DNA of 48,621 nucleotides from an uncultured Oscillospiraceae bacterium. Its GTDB lineage: Bacteria > Bacillota > Clostridia > Oscillospirales > Acutalibacteraceae. The stretch is from positions 1 through 48,621 of the forward strand of contig UQHH01000014.1 in NCBI GenBank assembly GCA_900540865.1, given 5' to 3'. Below are positions 40,135 to 48,621 of the stretch, piece after piece. A program made the translations under genes and the position numbers. The notes under the pieces were generated by a model. The model did no database searches. It saw only the letters and a list, made by a program, of their open reading frames with translations, and had not been told where the DNA came from. Position 1 is the first letter of the stretch; every line of letters starts with the position of its first letter.

Positions 40135-40706
40135 CCGGCCATCGCGGAGCCAATCTGCATGATTGCGTGCGACGGCGCGATAGGTGTGCCGTATTCCGTA
40201 ATCTTGGCGGCTTCCAGCCTGCCGCTCATACAGAAATCAGCATATTCGTTCAATAATCCCTGTGCTTTAAACGGCAGATAGCCGCCTGTCGATAAAATCA
40301 GGTAGTAAACGCAATCCAAAAGATACGCCTTGCTGCCGCGGAAAAGAAAGCCCGCCTGATACAGCTGCTGCGTGCAGGAGAGAAAGCTCTCCACGTTGTC
40401 GAACGCGCAGATGAAGCAGTCGCAGGGCTTTTTGATTTTATACGTCCTGCGTTTCTGTTCGCTTTTCGGCAGGAGTGTGACGAGAAGGATACAGCCTTCG
40501 TTGTGGGGCATCGCCTCTACCATCAGGCTCTTGTCGCTGACAGAAATTCCGGTTCGCGAGCCCGCAAGGGACAGGAGCCGTTTGAGCACCCTCCTTGAAT
40601 GCGGGTCGTCGAACCCCATGCTTTCGTATTCCAGAGAGAACACCTGCATATCCTCGTTGCAAAGCGAAATGATAAGCCGTGTTTCGTCAAGCTGTTCAAT
40701 CGTCAT
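40131..40706 (-). CDS. mecA: Adaptor protein MecA
   Basis: 191 residues. MecA hands substrates to the ClpC AAA+ protease in Firmicutes. The N-terminal MTIEQLDETRLIISLCNEDM and the C-terminal fold with FDNVESFLSCTQQLYQAGFLFRGSKAYLLDCVYYLIL match PF05389, although the acidic linker is short. Own promoter at 40770-40798 and a GC-rich inverted repeat in the leader (CGCGCGG/CCGCGCG, about 40722-40742). Substrates here are unknown. Confidence 0.85.
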   Translation of the reverse strand: MTIEQLDETRLIISLCNEDMQVFSLEYESMGFDDPHSRRVLKRLLSLAGSRTGISVSDKSLMVEAMPHNEGCILLVTLLPKSEQKRRTYKIKKPCDCFICAFDNVESFLSCTQQLYQAGFLFRGSKAYLLDCVYYLILSTGGYLPFKAQGLLNEYADFCMSGRLEAAKITEYGTPIAPSHAIMQIGSAMAG

Positions 40707-40769
40707 GTTTCTGCCTCCGTTCTCGCGCGGGAGACGTCCGCGCGGTTTAAAAAATCAGACTCTATTACT

Positions 40770-40798
40770 ATAATATTAAGCGGACAGGCAGTGTGCAA
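40770..40798 (-). promoter_or_regulatory. Promoter of mecA
   Basis: Minus-strand TTGCAC (40798-40793), a 17-bp spacer and TATTAT (40775-40770). Confidence 0.7.
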
Positions 40799-40880
40799 GG
40801 ACGTATTTCTGGATGGTTCAAATTAACATGGTCAGACAAGCTTGTTATATGATATGATTGTTGCAAAGGATAGGTTCATC

Positions 40881-41681
40881 ATGAAAATGACAGATTTCCA
40901 CACACATAGTTTTCCGGACCAGCTCGCGCCCCGCGCGGTCGCTTCGCTTGAGAAATCGAGCGGCGGGAAGGCCGTTCTTGACGGCACTGCGGGCGCGCTG
41001 AAGCAGTCGATGAAGCAAGCCGGCATTTCCCTGAGCGTTCTGCTGCCCATTGCCGTGCGCCCAAAACAGACGCCGACCATCAACACAGCCGCGATTGCAA
41101 ACGACCGCGACCCGTACTTTGTTTCGTTTGGAAGCGTACACCCCGGTTATGAGGACTGGAAGGGTGAGCTTGTGCGCATCAAAAGGGCGGGGCTTAAGGG
41201 AATTAAGCTCCATCCTGATTTTCAGGAGGTGTTCCTCGACGACCCGAAGATGGTCGAGGTCATGCGCACTGCCGCGGATATGGGGCTTTTGATTACCATT
41301 CACGGGGGGATGGACGTGTCTTACCCCGATTTGCACCGCAGCACGCCTAAGCGCCTTGCGCGCGTTTTGCCGGAGCTAAAGGGCGCAAAAATCATCTGTG
41401 CGCATTCCGGCGGGTTCCGGTATCTCGATGATGTGGAGGAGCTTCTGCTCGGTCATGAGGAAATCTATATTGATACGAGCTTTTCCATTGGACAGCAGGG
41501 GATGGATACCCGCCAGTTGGAACGGATTTACAATCATATAGACCCCACGCATCTTTTGTTCGGGACAGATTCCCCGTGGGATAGCCAGAAGAAAGCGGCA
41601 GAGGCGTTTTTGGCGCTCGACATCCCAGATAAAACCAAGCAGGCAGCACTCTGTGACAACGCACAGCGCCTGCTCGGATAA
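40881..41681 (+). CDS. Amidohydrolase-family (TatD-like / Amidohydro_2) metal hydrolase
   Basis: 266 residues from ATG at 40881, chosen with AAGGA upstream; ATG at 40887 is also possible. The metal-binding sequence is DFHTHSF at the start, GIKLHPDFQ (about 109-117), IHGGMD, CAHSGGFRYLDD (about 172-183) and the final Asp in FGTDSPW (about 226-232). A TIM-barrel hydrolase of the gamma-resorcylate decarboxylase-like group; substrate unknown. Confidence 0.85.
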   Translation: MKMTDFHTHSFPDQLAPRAVASLEKSSGGKAVLDGTAGALKQSMKQAGISLSVLLPIAVRPKQTPTINTAAIANDRDPYFVSFGSVHPGYEDWKGELVRIKRAGLKGIKLHPDFQEVFLDDPKMVEVMRTAADMGLLITIHGGMDVSYPDLHRSTPKRLARVLPELKGAKIICAHSGGFRYLDDVEELLLGHEEIYIDTSFSIGQQGMDTRQLERIYNHIDPTHLLFGTDSPWDSQKKAAEAFLALDIPDKTKQAALCDNAQRLLG

Positions 41682-41706
41682 CGTTACATAAGGAAGGAAA
41701 CGGAGC

Positions 41707-42813
41707 ATGAAGGAAAGAAAACACGGCGGGCTGAAATATTTGCTTTTACTCTTTATCCCCGCGGCGGGCGTTCTTGTGTATTTTGCCTCGCAGAACGCCT
41801 CCTTTGCGGAGTGGTATGCAACGAATTTTTATAAATGGCTGTCGTTAGGCGTGGATTTCGTCACCTCGCTCCTCCCCTTTTCCCTTGCGGAAATCCTGAT
41901 TTTACTTTTTGCGCTTTGGGTATGCATTTATATCGTTAAATTCGTTATTAAGCTCATCCGCGGCAGAAGCCCGCGGGGGCGCACAGTGCTCAACTTTTTT
42001 GTCAACCCGGTGCTTTTGGCAAGCGTTTTGCTGTTTGTTTTCGTAATAAGCGCCGGCGTAAACTATTACCGTCAGCCGTTTGCCGATACCGCGGGGCTCA
42101 ACGTCACAAAATACAGTGAGCAGGAGCTTGCGGAGCTTTGTTATTCTCTCGCGGAAGAAGCAAACAGTCTGAGAAGCAGCTTAAAGGAGGACAAAGACGG
42201 CGTGATGAAGCTTTCCGGTACATTGGAGCAGACGTCACAGAAGACAAAGAACGCCTATGACAAGCTGCAGGACAAGTACGAAACGCTCACAAAGGGCTAT
42301 GGAAAGACGAAGCAGCTTTATTTGTCGCACTATCTGTCCTATACGAAAACCACCGGTTTTTTCTTTCCCATTACAATGGAGGCAAACATCAACGGCGATG
42401 TGTCGGGCTACACCATCCCGTCCACCATGTGCCATGAGCTTTCACACCTGCGCGGCTATATGCGTGAGGACGAGGCAAACTTTATTGCCTATCTCGCCTG
42501 CCTGGAAAGCGGCGACAGGGAATTACAGTATTCCGGCGTAATGCTTGCGTTTGTACACGCGGGCAACGCGCTGTCCGCGCAGGACAGGGCCGTTTATACC
42601 GAGGTGTTCCGAACGCTTGACGAGGCGGTGCAGCGCGACATCCGCGCAAACAACGCGTATTGGGCGCAGTTTGAAGGGCCGGTGGCACAGGCGGCAAGCA
42701 CCATCAACGACACCTACTTAAAGGCCAACAGCCAAAAGGACGGCGTTAAAAGCTACGGAAGGATGACCGACCTGCTGCTCGCCTACTATCAGGATACGAA
42801 GGCGGGTAATTAA
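41707..42813 (+). CDS. DUF3810 membrane protein with HExxH motif
   Basis: 368 residues. Three N-terminal membrane segments (about 11-28, 58-82, 100-120) precede an extracytoplasmic domain with MCHELSHLRGYMREDEANFIAYLAC; H243-E-L-S-H247 is a zinc-protease motif and E256 in REDEANF could be the third ligand. DUF3810 is uncharacterised but looks like a membrane metallopeptidase. AAGGAAGG precedes ATG. It follows the amidohydrolase by 25 bp. Confidence 0.82.
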   Translation: MKERKHGGLKYLLLLFIPAAGVLVYFASQNASFAEWYATNFYKWLSLGVDFVTSLLPFSLAEILILLFALWVCIYIVKFVIKLIRGRSPRGRTVLNFFVNPVLLASVLLFVFVISAGVNYYRQPFADTAGLNVTKYSEQELAELCYSLAEEANSLRSSLKEDKDGVMKLSGTLEQTSQKTKNAYDKLQDKYETLTKGYGKTKQLYLSHYLSYTKTTGFFFPITMEANINGDVSGYTIPSTMCHELSHLRGYMREDEANFIAYLACLESGDRELQYSGVMLAFVHAGNALSAQDRAVYTEVFRTLDEAVQRDIRANNAYWAQFEGPVAQAASTINDTYLKANSQKDGVKSYGRMTDLLLAYYQDTKAGN

Positions 42814-42962
42814 CCTGCCGGCCTTCGTTCTATTTTATTGGAAAACAAGCTTTTGTTATGATTATGGGTACAGGCAGGCTCCCTATTTTCGTAGGGAGAA
42901 CTGGAAAGACAAGCGGAAAACAAGCCCGGGGACTGGCAAAAGAACGAAAAAGGAGACAAGTA

Positions 42963-43429
42963 ATGAAGTATACCGGAACCGTTTTATCAGTAAAAGACAT
43001 AAAAAGGCCAGGAAATTCTATGAGGATTTATTCGGGCTGGAGCTGTTCCAGGATTTTGGTATCAATATTTCATTTTACGGCGGCCTTTCCCTGCAGCAGG
43101 ATTTCAGCTGGCTTGTAAAGCTGCCGGAAGATAAAATTCAACATAAGTCTAACAATATGGAGCTGTGCTTTGAAGAAGAGGATTTTGACCGTTTTCTGGA
43201 AAAGCTGGAGAAATACCCTGACATCGAACCCCTTGGCGGTGTAATAGAATATAGCTGGGGACAGCGTGTCGTCCGTTTTTATGATTTGGACGGGCATTAT
43301 TTGATTGAGGTCGGTGAGAATATGAAAATGGTTGTTAACCGTTTTTTATCGGGCGGCATGAGCATGGAGGAACTCTCTAATAAAATCGATGTCTCCGTTT
43401 CCGGCCTTGAAATGCTGTTAAAAAGCTAA
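42963..43429 (+). pseudogene. VOC-family gene with a single-base frameshift
   Basis: ATG at 42963 with AAAAGGAGA upstream opens MKYTGTVLSVKDIK, then changes frame at the run of five A at 43001-43005; one more A would continue as ARKFYEDLFGLELFQDFGINISFYGGLSLQ. The second frame then runs to a TAA at 43427 with the complete VOC remainder (NNMELCFEEEDF ... YSWGQRVVRFYDLDGHYLIEVGE). Intact length would be about 155 residues. Likely a recent loss or sequencing error; slippage at the A run is possible but not supported. Confidence 0.85.
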
Positions 43430-43465
43430 TTTGAAGAATAGATAGCATTTCATAAGCATATAAAA

Positions 43466-43493
43466 CGCCCCGGCGGTAGAATCCGCCGGGGCG
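43466..43493. terminator. Terminator of gpmI
   Basis: An 11-bp GC stem (43466-43476 with 43483-43493), 6-nt loop, with AAAA on the plus-strand left giving TTTT on the minus strand. It sits between the converging VOC remnant and gpmI. Confidence 0.85.
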
Positions 43494-43509
43494 CAGTCGT
43501 AATGTTTTA

Positions 43510-45024
43510 TTATTTAATAATGCTTTCTCCGTCCATTTCCGCAGGCTGCGGCAGACCCATAATTTTGAGCATCGTCGGCGCAATGTCGGCAAGCTTGCCG
43601 CCCTCACGCAGCTCACAGGGGTATCCCACCACGCAGAATGGGACGGGGTTCGTCGTATGCGCGGTAAACGGTTCGCCGTCCTGCGCGACCATTTTGTCGG
43701 CATTGCCGTGGTCCGCGGTAATAAGGGATACGCCGCCCATTTTAGAAATGGCGTCCGTCACCCTGCCGACGCACGTGTCGACCGCCTCTACCGCCTCTAC
43801 TGCCGCCTCGAACACACCGGTGTGGCCGACCATGTCGCAGTTGGCAAAGTTTAAAATAATCACGTCGTAATTTCCGCTTTCAATGCGTTCGACGCACTTG
43901 TCCGTAACCTCGTATGCGCTCATTTCAGGCTGCATATCGTAGGTTGCGACTTTTGGGGAATTGACGAGCACCCTGTCCTCTCCGGGGTACTGCTTCTCCA
44001 CGCCGCCGTTAAAGAAAAACGTAACGTGCGCGTACTTCTCAGTTTCCGCAATGCGCAGCTGCGTCATTCCTTTGTCGGAGACATACTCCCCAAAGGTGTT
44101 TGCAAGTGACTGCGGCTTAAAGGCGACCTCTACATTCGGCATGGTTGCGTCGTACTGCGTCATGCAGATATAGGTGAGCGGGAAAAAGCCCTTTTTGCGC
44201 TCAAAGCCCTTGAATTCAGGGTCCACAAAGCAGCGGGTGATTTCCCTTGCCCTGTCGGGTCGGAAATTAAAGAAAATTACGCTGTCGTCCGCGCTTATCC
44301 GCGCGTTCTCATCGCAGACAACCGGAACGACGAACTCGTCGGTCACATCCTGCTTGTAGGACTGCAGGACCGCCTCGACCGGGTCAGCGCATTTTACGCC
44401 CTCTCCATAGGCCATCGCGGCATACGCCTTTTCCACACGTTCCCAGCGGTTATCACGATCCATCGCGTAGTAGCGGCCCATGACGGTCGCTATCTTACCT
44501 ACGCCGATTTCCTTCATCTTGTCTGCACACTGCTCCACAAAGTCCTTGCCGCTGCTGGGCGGCACGTCCCTGCCGTCGAGCAGCGCGTGTACATATACCT
44601 TTTCAAGCCCCTGGCTTTTTGCAAGCTCCAAAAGCGCGTAAAGATGGCTGTTGTGGCTGTGGACGCCGCCGTCCGAGAGCAGCCCGACCAAGTGCAGGGC
44701 AGTCCCCTTTTCCTTTGCGTTATGAATAGCGTGGAGCAGCGCCTCGTTTTCCTCAAACTTGCCTTCCTTCGCGGCCTTGGTAATGCGTGTCAGCTCCTGA
44801 TAAACGACGCGGCCCGCGCCGATATTTGTATGACCAACCTCGCTGTTGCCCATTTGCCCGTCCGGCAGGCCGACGTTCATGCCGGAAGCTCCGATTTGGG
44901 TCAGCGGATTGTTCTGGAACAGCCTGTCAAGGTTCGGGGTTTTTGCCGCGTCGATAGCGTTTCCGCAGTCGTGCGCGCCGAAACCAAAACCATCCATGAT
45001 GATTAAAATCAACGGTTTTTTCAT
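43510..45024 (-). CDS. gpmI: 2,3-bisphosphoglycerate-independent phosphoglycerate mutase
   Basis: 504 residues. Interconverts 3- and 2-phosphoglycerate, manganese dependent, alkaline phosphatase fold. IIMDGFGFG at the N-terminus, the active-site Ser in GNSEVGHTNIG (about 60-70), the HALLDGRDVPP block, FFNFRPDRAREITR and C-terminal metal ligands in ITADHGNADKM are intact. Downstream of tpiA with a 247-bp gap that includes a hairpin. Confidence 0.96.
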   Translation of the reverse strand: MKKPLILIIMDGFGFGAHDCGNAIDAAKTPNLDRLFQNNPLTQIGASGMNVGLPDGQMGNSEVGHTNIGAGRVVYQELTRITKAAKEGKFEENEALLHAIHNAKEKGTALHLVGLLSDGGVHSHNSHLYALLELAKSQGLEKVYVHALLDGRDVPPSSGKDFVEQCADKMKEIGVGKIATVMGRYYAMDRDNRWERVEKAYAAMAYGEGVKCADPVEAVLQSYKQDVTDEFVVPVVCDENARISADDSVIFFNFRPDRAREITRCFVDPEFKGFERKKGFFPLTYICMTQYDATMPNVEVAFKPQSLANTFGEYVSDKGMTQLRIAETEKYAHVTFFFNGGVEKQYPGEDRVLVNSPKVATYDMQPEMSAYEVTDKCVERIESGNYDVIILNFANCDMVGHTGVFEAAVEAVEAVDTCVGRVTDAISKMGGVSLITADHGNADKMVAQDGEPFTAHTTNPVPFCVVGYPCELREGGKLADIAPTMLKIMGLPQPAEMDGESIIK

Positions 45025-45232
45025 AAGAAATCATCCTTTCTGTTGTAAAAGACAAACCTCGTTTGCCCTTTCACCCGTCTAATCCTTATTTTGTCCCGTT
45101 TTGGAGTAAAAAGGTGAAAAAACAAACAGTTTTTTGAAGCCGGCTGCCAATGTCTTTTCTTTTTTCCTTCTGGTTTATTATTAGTAAAAGCAAGTCCAGA
45201 ATACCGTAAACCAATGATGCAGGGATTTTTTT

Positions 45233-45259
45233 GCCGGAAGCGGTAAAACCGCTTCCGGC
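45233..45259. other. Perfect 12-bp hairpin after tpiA
   Basis: GCCGGAAGCGGT (45233-45244) pairs with ACCGCTTCCGGC (45248-45259) around an AAA loop. On the minus strand, direction of tpiA, it is followed by A rather than T, so it is not a standard terminator and may be a stability element. Remaining gap to gpmI has no gene. Confidence 0.6.
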
Positions 45260-45271
45260 CCGGTTTTCATG

Positions 45272-46039
45272 TTATTTACTTGCCGCTTTGATGATTGCCG
45301 CGAACTTTTCAGCCACGAGCGACGCGCCGCCGATTAAGCCGCCGTCGACGTCTTCCTTGCTCAAGAGCTCGTCTGCGTTGCCTTCGTTCATGGAGCCGCC
45401 GTACTGGATGGTCATTCCATTTGCCGCCTCCATGTCGTAGGTTTCAGCGACAACGTTGCGGATAATCGCGCAGACCTCCTGCGCCTGGTCCGCCGTTGCC
45501 GTTTTGCCTGTTCCGATTGCCCAAACCGGCTCATAGGCGATAATGACGCGCTTCAATTCCTCCTTGCTTACGCCGTTTAACGCAAGCTTAGTCTGCGCCT
45601 CGACCAGCGCCGCCGTAATACCCATTTCGCGCTCGGAGAGCAGCTCCCCGACGCAGAGAATAACGGTAAGCCCTTCGTCGAGCGCGGCACGCACACGCTG
45701 ATTTACGGTAATATCGGTCTCTCCGAAGTACTGCCTGCGTTCGCTGTGGCCGATGATTACATATTCAATGCCCATTTCCTTGAGCATCTCGGCGGAAACC
45801 TCGCCGGTAAACGCGCCGTTTTTCGCCCAATGGCAGTTTTCCGCGCCGATTTTAATATTCGTACCCTTTGCCGCCTCCAGCGCCGTGCACAGGTCAACAT
45901 ACGGCACGCATGCGATTACGTCGCAAGCCGCATCCTTAACAAGCGGGGCAAGCTGGCTTAAAAGCTCCTTTGCCTGCGCGGGCGTTTTATTCATCTTCCA
46001 GTTGCCGGCAATGACGGCTTTCCTGAGCTGTTTGTTCAT
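45272..46039 (-). CDS. tpiA: Triosephosphate isomerase
   Basis: 255 residues. AGNWKMNKT with the catalytic Lys (about 11-19), the GHSERR electrophile His (about 97-102), YEPVWAIGTGKTA with the catalytic Glu (about 168-180) and the C-terminal GG(S)ASL phosphate loop are complete. 74 bp after pgk on the minus strand. Confidence 0.97.
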   Translation of the reverse strand: MNKQLRKAVIAGNWKMNKTPAQAKELLSQLAPLVKDAACDVIACVPYVDLCTALEAAKGTNIKIGAENCHWAKNGAFTGEVSAEMLKEMGIEYVIIGHSERRQYFGETDITVNQRVRAALDEGLTVILCVGELLSEREMGITAALVEAQTKLALNGVSKEELKRVIIAYEPVWAIGTGKTATADQAQEVCAIIRNVVAETYDMEAANGMTIQYGGSMNEGNADELLSKEDVDGGLIGGASLVAEKFAAIIKAASK

Positions 46040-46113
46040 GGTAATGACATCCTTTCAAAATAGACTGTATTCAAACGTTGAGGGCGGAACCTTCTCCGCC
46101 CTCCGCAAAGTTT

Positions 46114-47307
46114 TTATTTTTCGTCCAAGCAGGCGATACCCGGAAGCTCCAGTCCCTCAAGGAATTCAAGGGAGGCGCCGCCGCCCGTGGAGATGTGTGT
46201 CATCTTGTCGGCAAAGCCGAGCTTTTCAACCGCAGCCGCGCTGTCGCCGCCGCCGATGATGGAAATTGCGCCGCTGTCAGCGACCGCTTTCGCTACCGCA
46301 ACAGTGCCGGCCGCGAAGTTATCCCATTCGGAAACGCCCATCGGCCCGTTCCATACGACCGTACCGGCGCCCTTGATGGCGTTTGAAAACAGCTCCATCG
46401 TCTTGGGGCCGATATCGAGGCCCATCCAGCCGTCCGGTATATTGTCGGAATCGACCGTCATGGATTCCGTATCCGCCTTATATTCCTTACCGAGCTTATT
46501 GTCTACCGGAATGAGAAAATTGATGCCCTTTGTTTTTGCCTTTTCCATCATTTCCTTTGCAAGCTCTACCTTATCGTCCTCACAGATGGAGGTGCCGATG
46601 GTATAGCCCAACGCCTTAAAGAAGGTGTACGCCATGCCGCCGCCGATGATAAGGGTATCGACCTTGTCGATGAGGTTCTGGATTACGCCGATTTTATCGG
46701 AAACCTTCGCGCCGCCCAGAATCGCGGCGAACGGCCTTTTCGGGTCGGCAAGCGCGCCGCCCATCACGGTGATTTCCTTCTGGATGAGGTAGCCGCAGAC
46801 TGCGGGCAGGTAATCGGCAACGCCCGCTGTAGAGGCATGGGCCCTATGGGCCGTACCGAACGCGTCGTTTACAAAAATTTCAGCCATAGAAGCGAGCTCT
46901 TTCGCAAGCTCCGGGTCGTTCTTTGTTTCGCCCGGCATAAAGCGCACATTCTCAAGCAGCTCGACGTCGCCATCCTGAAGAGAAGCGGCAATGCCCTTCG
47001 CGCTTTCACCGACTACATCCTGTGCCATTTTGACTTCCTTGCCGAGCTTTTCGGAAAGGTACGCGGCAACAGGCTTGAGGGAATATTTCATGTTGAACTC
47101 GCCCTTCGGGCGGCCGAGATGTGAGCAAAGGATGACCTTCGCGTTATGGTTTACGAGGTAGCTGATGGTCTTCATCGCCTCGTCGATACGCTTCGTGTCG
47201 GTAATGCTACCGTTGTCGTCAAACGGTACGTTAAAATCGCAGCGCACCAGAACTTTTTTTCCGGCGACGTCGATGTCCTCCACGGACTTCTTGTTGAGAT
47301 AATTCAT
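46114..47307 (-). CDS. pgk: Phosphoglycerate kinase
   Basis: 397 residues from ATG at 47307 (MNYLNKKSVEDIDV), with AAAGGA upstream; an in-frame start at 47325 lies at the ribosome site. Substrate-level phosphorylation step of glycolysis. VRCDFNVPF (about 21-29), SHLGRPKG (about 61-68), the GGAKVSDK nucleotide block and the GGGDSAAAVEK end are intact. Heads pgk-tpiA-gpmI; no gap gene is adjacent. Confidence 0.97.
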   Translation of the reverse strand: MNYLNKKSVEDIDVAGKKVLVRCDFNVPFDDNGSITDTKRIDEAMKTISYLVNHNAKVILCSHLGRPKGEFNMKYSLKPVAAYLSEKLGKEVKMAQDVVGESAKGIAASLQDGDVELLENVRFMPGETKNDPELAKELASMAEIFVNDAFGTAHRAHASTAGVADYLPAVCGYLIQKEITVMGGALADPKRPFAAILGGAKVSDKIGVIQNLIDKVDTLIIGGGMAYTFFKALGYTIGTSICEDDKVELAKEMMEKAKTKGINFLIPVDNKLGKEYKADTESMTVDSDNIPDGWMGLDIGPKTMELFSNAIKGAGTVVWNGPMGVSEWDNFAAGTVAVAKAVADSGAISIIGGGDSAAAVEKLGFADKMTHISTGGGASLEFLEGLELPGIACLDEK

Positions 47308-47375
47308 GTTCGTACATCCTTTCAATTAAATGGAATAGAATTCACGCTTGATAATTTATTAACATGTGCAAGCCT

Positions 47376-47404
47376 ATTTTATAACAGAACAAGGGAGAAT
47401 TCAA
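47376..47404 (-). promoter_or_regulatory. Promoter of pgk
   Basis: Minus-strand TTGAAT (47404-47399), a 17-bp spacer and TAAAAT (47381-47376), about 70 bp before the start. Confidence 0.65.
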
Positions 47405-47483
47405 TAGCTATCATCTCTTTATTTACAATAAATTCCTGTATTTTTCATGCTTTTTTCATAAAAGAGGATTGGTTTTCGCACAA

Positions 47484-47993
47484 TCAGTCAGCGCCGTCCT
47501 CCCATTTGAGCGTATGCAGCTTTCCCTTACAAGAAAGCTGAGGATAATCCCACTGCCGTAAAACTTCGTAGGCCGCCACAGCGACGGAGTTTGCAAGATT
47601 CAGGCTGCGCGCCTGCTCTATCATTGGAATGCGCACACAATCATCAGGATGCTCGAAAAGCAGTTTCTCCGGCAAGCCTTTCGTTTCCTTGCCAAAAACT
47701 AAATAAGCGCCGTCTGGATAGCTGATTTTGGAATGTATATGGCGCGCTTTGGTGGAAAAATAGAAATAAGGCCCGTTTGTCTTTCTAAAAAAATCGGAGA
47801 GTCCATCGTAATAAGTAATATCGACCAAATGCCAGTAGTCGAGTCCCGCACGCCTGACGGCGCGCTCACCCGTATCAAAGCCTAGCGGACGTACAAGATG
47901 AAGCCTTGCACCTGTGGCGGCACAGGTACGCGCGATATTTCCGGTATTTTGCGGAATCTCAGGTTCTACCATTACTATGTTCAATTCTGCCAT
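47484..47993 (-). CDS. trmL: tRNA (cytidine/uridine-34)-2'-O-methyltransferase
   Basis: 169 residues. A minimal SpoU methyltransferase: EPEIPQNTGNIARTCAATG at the start, VFGKETKGLPEKLL in the middle and SLNLANSVAVAAYEVLRQW at the end. No N-terminal extension, as expected for TrmL, which methylates the wobble base of leucine tRNAs. Single gene. AAAGGACC before ATG. Confidence 0.93.
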   Translation of the reverse strand: MAELNIVMVEPEIPQNTGNIARTCAATGARLHLVRPLGFDTGERAVRRAGLDYWHLVDITYYDGLSDFFRKTNGPYFYFSTKARHIHSKISYPDGAYLVFGKETKGLPEKLLFEHPDDCVRIPMIEQARSLNLANSVAVAAYEVLRQWDYPQLSCKGKLHTLKWEDGAD

Positions 47994-48120
47994 TGTTTAT
48001 AACGGTCCTTTCATTTTTGATTTCTAAAAACTCACTGCAATAATATAGGGATGGAGTGGAAAAATAATGACGACGCAGGATGCGTTAATCACAATTAGTG
48101 AAATACGGAGGTGTTATACG

Positions 48121-48303
48121 TTGGCTAGAGGTGCAATGAATGTGGTCAAGGGTATCGGCGCGGGAATCGCCACCGGCGTGGTTGTAGGCTATATGGGCAG
48201 TAAAATGATGAAGAAAAGCCCCAAGCAGATGAAAAAGCGCGCAGGTAAGGCGATGCACGCGATGGGTGAGCTGGTAGACGGCGTGTCCTATATGTTTAAA
48301 TAA
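48121..48303 (+). CDS. Small conserved YtxH-like protein
   Basis: 60 residues from TTG at 48121: GGAGG at 48107-48111 is nine bases upstream and decides this start over the upstream in-frame ATG at 48067. A hydrophobic glycine-rich segment (GIGAGIATGVVVGYMGSKM) is followed by a basic helix (KKSPKQMKKRAGKAMHAMGELVDGVSYMFK). Resembles small clostridial proteins of unknown function. Possibly peripheral to the membrane. Confidence 0.7.
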   Translation: MARGAMNVVKGIGAGIATGVVVGYMGSKMMKKSPKQMKKRAGKAMHAMGELVDGVSYMFK

Positions 48304-48320
48304 GGGCATTTGTGCAAGAA

Positions 48321-48346
48321 AAGGGGGAGGTATCCTCCTTTTTTTG
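48321..48346 (+). terminator. Terminator after the small YtxH-like gene
   Basis: GGAGG-TAT-CCTCC stem (48326-48338) followed by seven T. Confidence 0.8.
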
Positions 48347-48427
48347 CTGCGGTTTTTATTAAAATACTAAGGTCATAAATTGATTGTAACATAAAAAAAG
48401 ACAAGAAACGCATAAGCTTTCCTGTCT

Positions 48428-48621
48428 TTATCCCTTTTCTTCTGTTTCATTTATCCCGTCTATCAGATATTTATAGGAAACGTGGAAAATTTCCGCGAGC
48501 GCTTTAATTTCAATATCTGTTACATATCTTTTATTCGTCTCTATCCTTGTGATTACATTTTTATCCATATCCATACCGATGGTTTGCAGGATACTTGCGA
48601 GGTCACGCTGCGAATAATGAT
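48428..48621 (-). CDS. XRE-family regulator, 5' end beyond the window
   Basis: 63 residues are visible before the stop at 48428-48430; the start lies past 48621. The sequence YSQRDLASILQTIGMDMDKNVITRIETNKRYVTDIEIKALAEIFHVSYKYLIDG is a Cro/cI HTH with the recognition helix followed by the usual ALAEIF-VS-YLI segment. The 48347-48427 gap holds only a weak structure. Confidence 0.85.
   Translation of the reverse strand, partial: HYSQRDLASILQTIGMDMDKNVITRIETNKRYVTDIEIKALAEIFHVSYKYLIDGINETEEKG

Overview
The window looks like a chromosomal segment of a Gram-positive anaerobe of the class Clostridia, most likely an Oscillospiraceae/Ruminococcaceae-type gut or rumen bacterium. This rests on strong Shine-Dalgarno sites, sigma-A type promoters, a signal-peptide amylase carrying a type I dockerin and CBM26-like modules, DUF6465 and DUF6512 family proteins, an NrdD-type small protein and a MecA adaptor. 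The assignment is inferred from gene content. I saw no rRNA, tRNA, CRISPR array, insertion sequence or prophage module.

Layout. Positions 1-3.5 kb: a minus-strand cluster of a DUF5131 (phage Gp37/Gp68-like) protein, a WYL regulator, a 35-codon small ORF, a Cdd1/helix-hairpin-helix protein, an HD-domain protein and a VOC protein. 3.7-4.9 kb: two plus-strand genes, each behind a near-consensus promoter (NrdD-like small protein; DUF6465 protein with a histone-H1-like tail). 5-7.3 kb: a double-HTH MerR regulator and an ABC-2 exporter, both behind the same long-spacer operator. 7.4-8 kb: an amidase that appears to start at ATA. 8.2-11 kb: a secreted dockerin alpha-amylase with a cre site over its promoter. 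11.3-12.3 kb: a glycine-rich TIM44-like membrane protein. 12.4-16.4 kb: a cloverleaf-shaped element, then metF, the detached MetH activation domain, and metH. 16.4-19.3 kb: GNAT, mnmA, a DUF4440/SnoaL-like protein and a VOC protein.

19.5-29.4 kb: a complete minus-strand arginine pathway (argG, argH, argC, argJ, argB, a GNAT gene, argD, argF) ending in nadA, with an ARG-box-like site upstream of argG. ArgJ, ArgB, ArgC and ArgD carry glutamate to ornithine by the acetyl-recycling route, and ArgF, ArgG and ArgH carry ornithine to arginine. 29.6-31 kb: a flavin reductase-like gene and a YmfI-type SDR behind twin palindromes. 31.1-31.7 kb: divergent XRE regulators. 31.9-33.4 kb: a cytoplasmic GH13 enzyme that may process maltodextrins released by the secreted amylase. 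33.9-34.4 kb: an AT-rich 550-bp gap with DnaA-box-like 9-mers. 34.4-42.8 kb: small membrane proteins, rlmB, a 1074-residue protein that looks like a degenerate P1B-type ATPase, rpe, mecA, an amidohydrolase and a DUF3810 protein. 43-48.6 kb: a frameshifted VOC gene, the lower-glycolysis cluster pgk-tpiA-gpmI, trmL, a small conserved protein, and an XRE regulator cut by the window end.

The strongest candidates for something undescribed are the degenerate P-type ATPase-like protein (36217-39441), the 86-nt cloverleaf just upstream of metF (12369-12454), the ATA-initiated amidase (7444-8013), and the paired MerR-type operators (4987-5028 and 5790-5831). All function calls come from motifs read by eye; no database search was possible.
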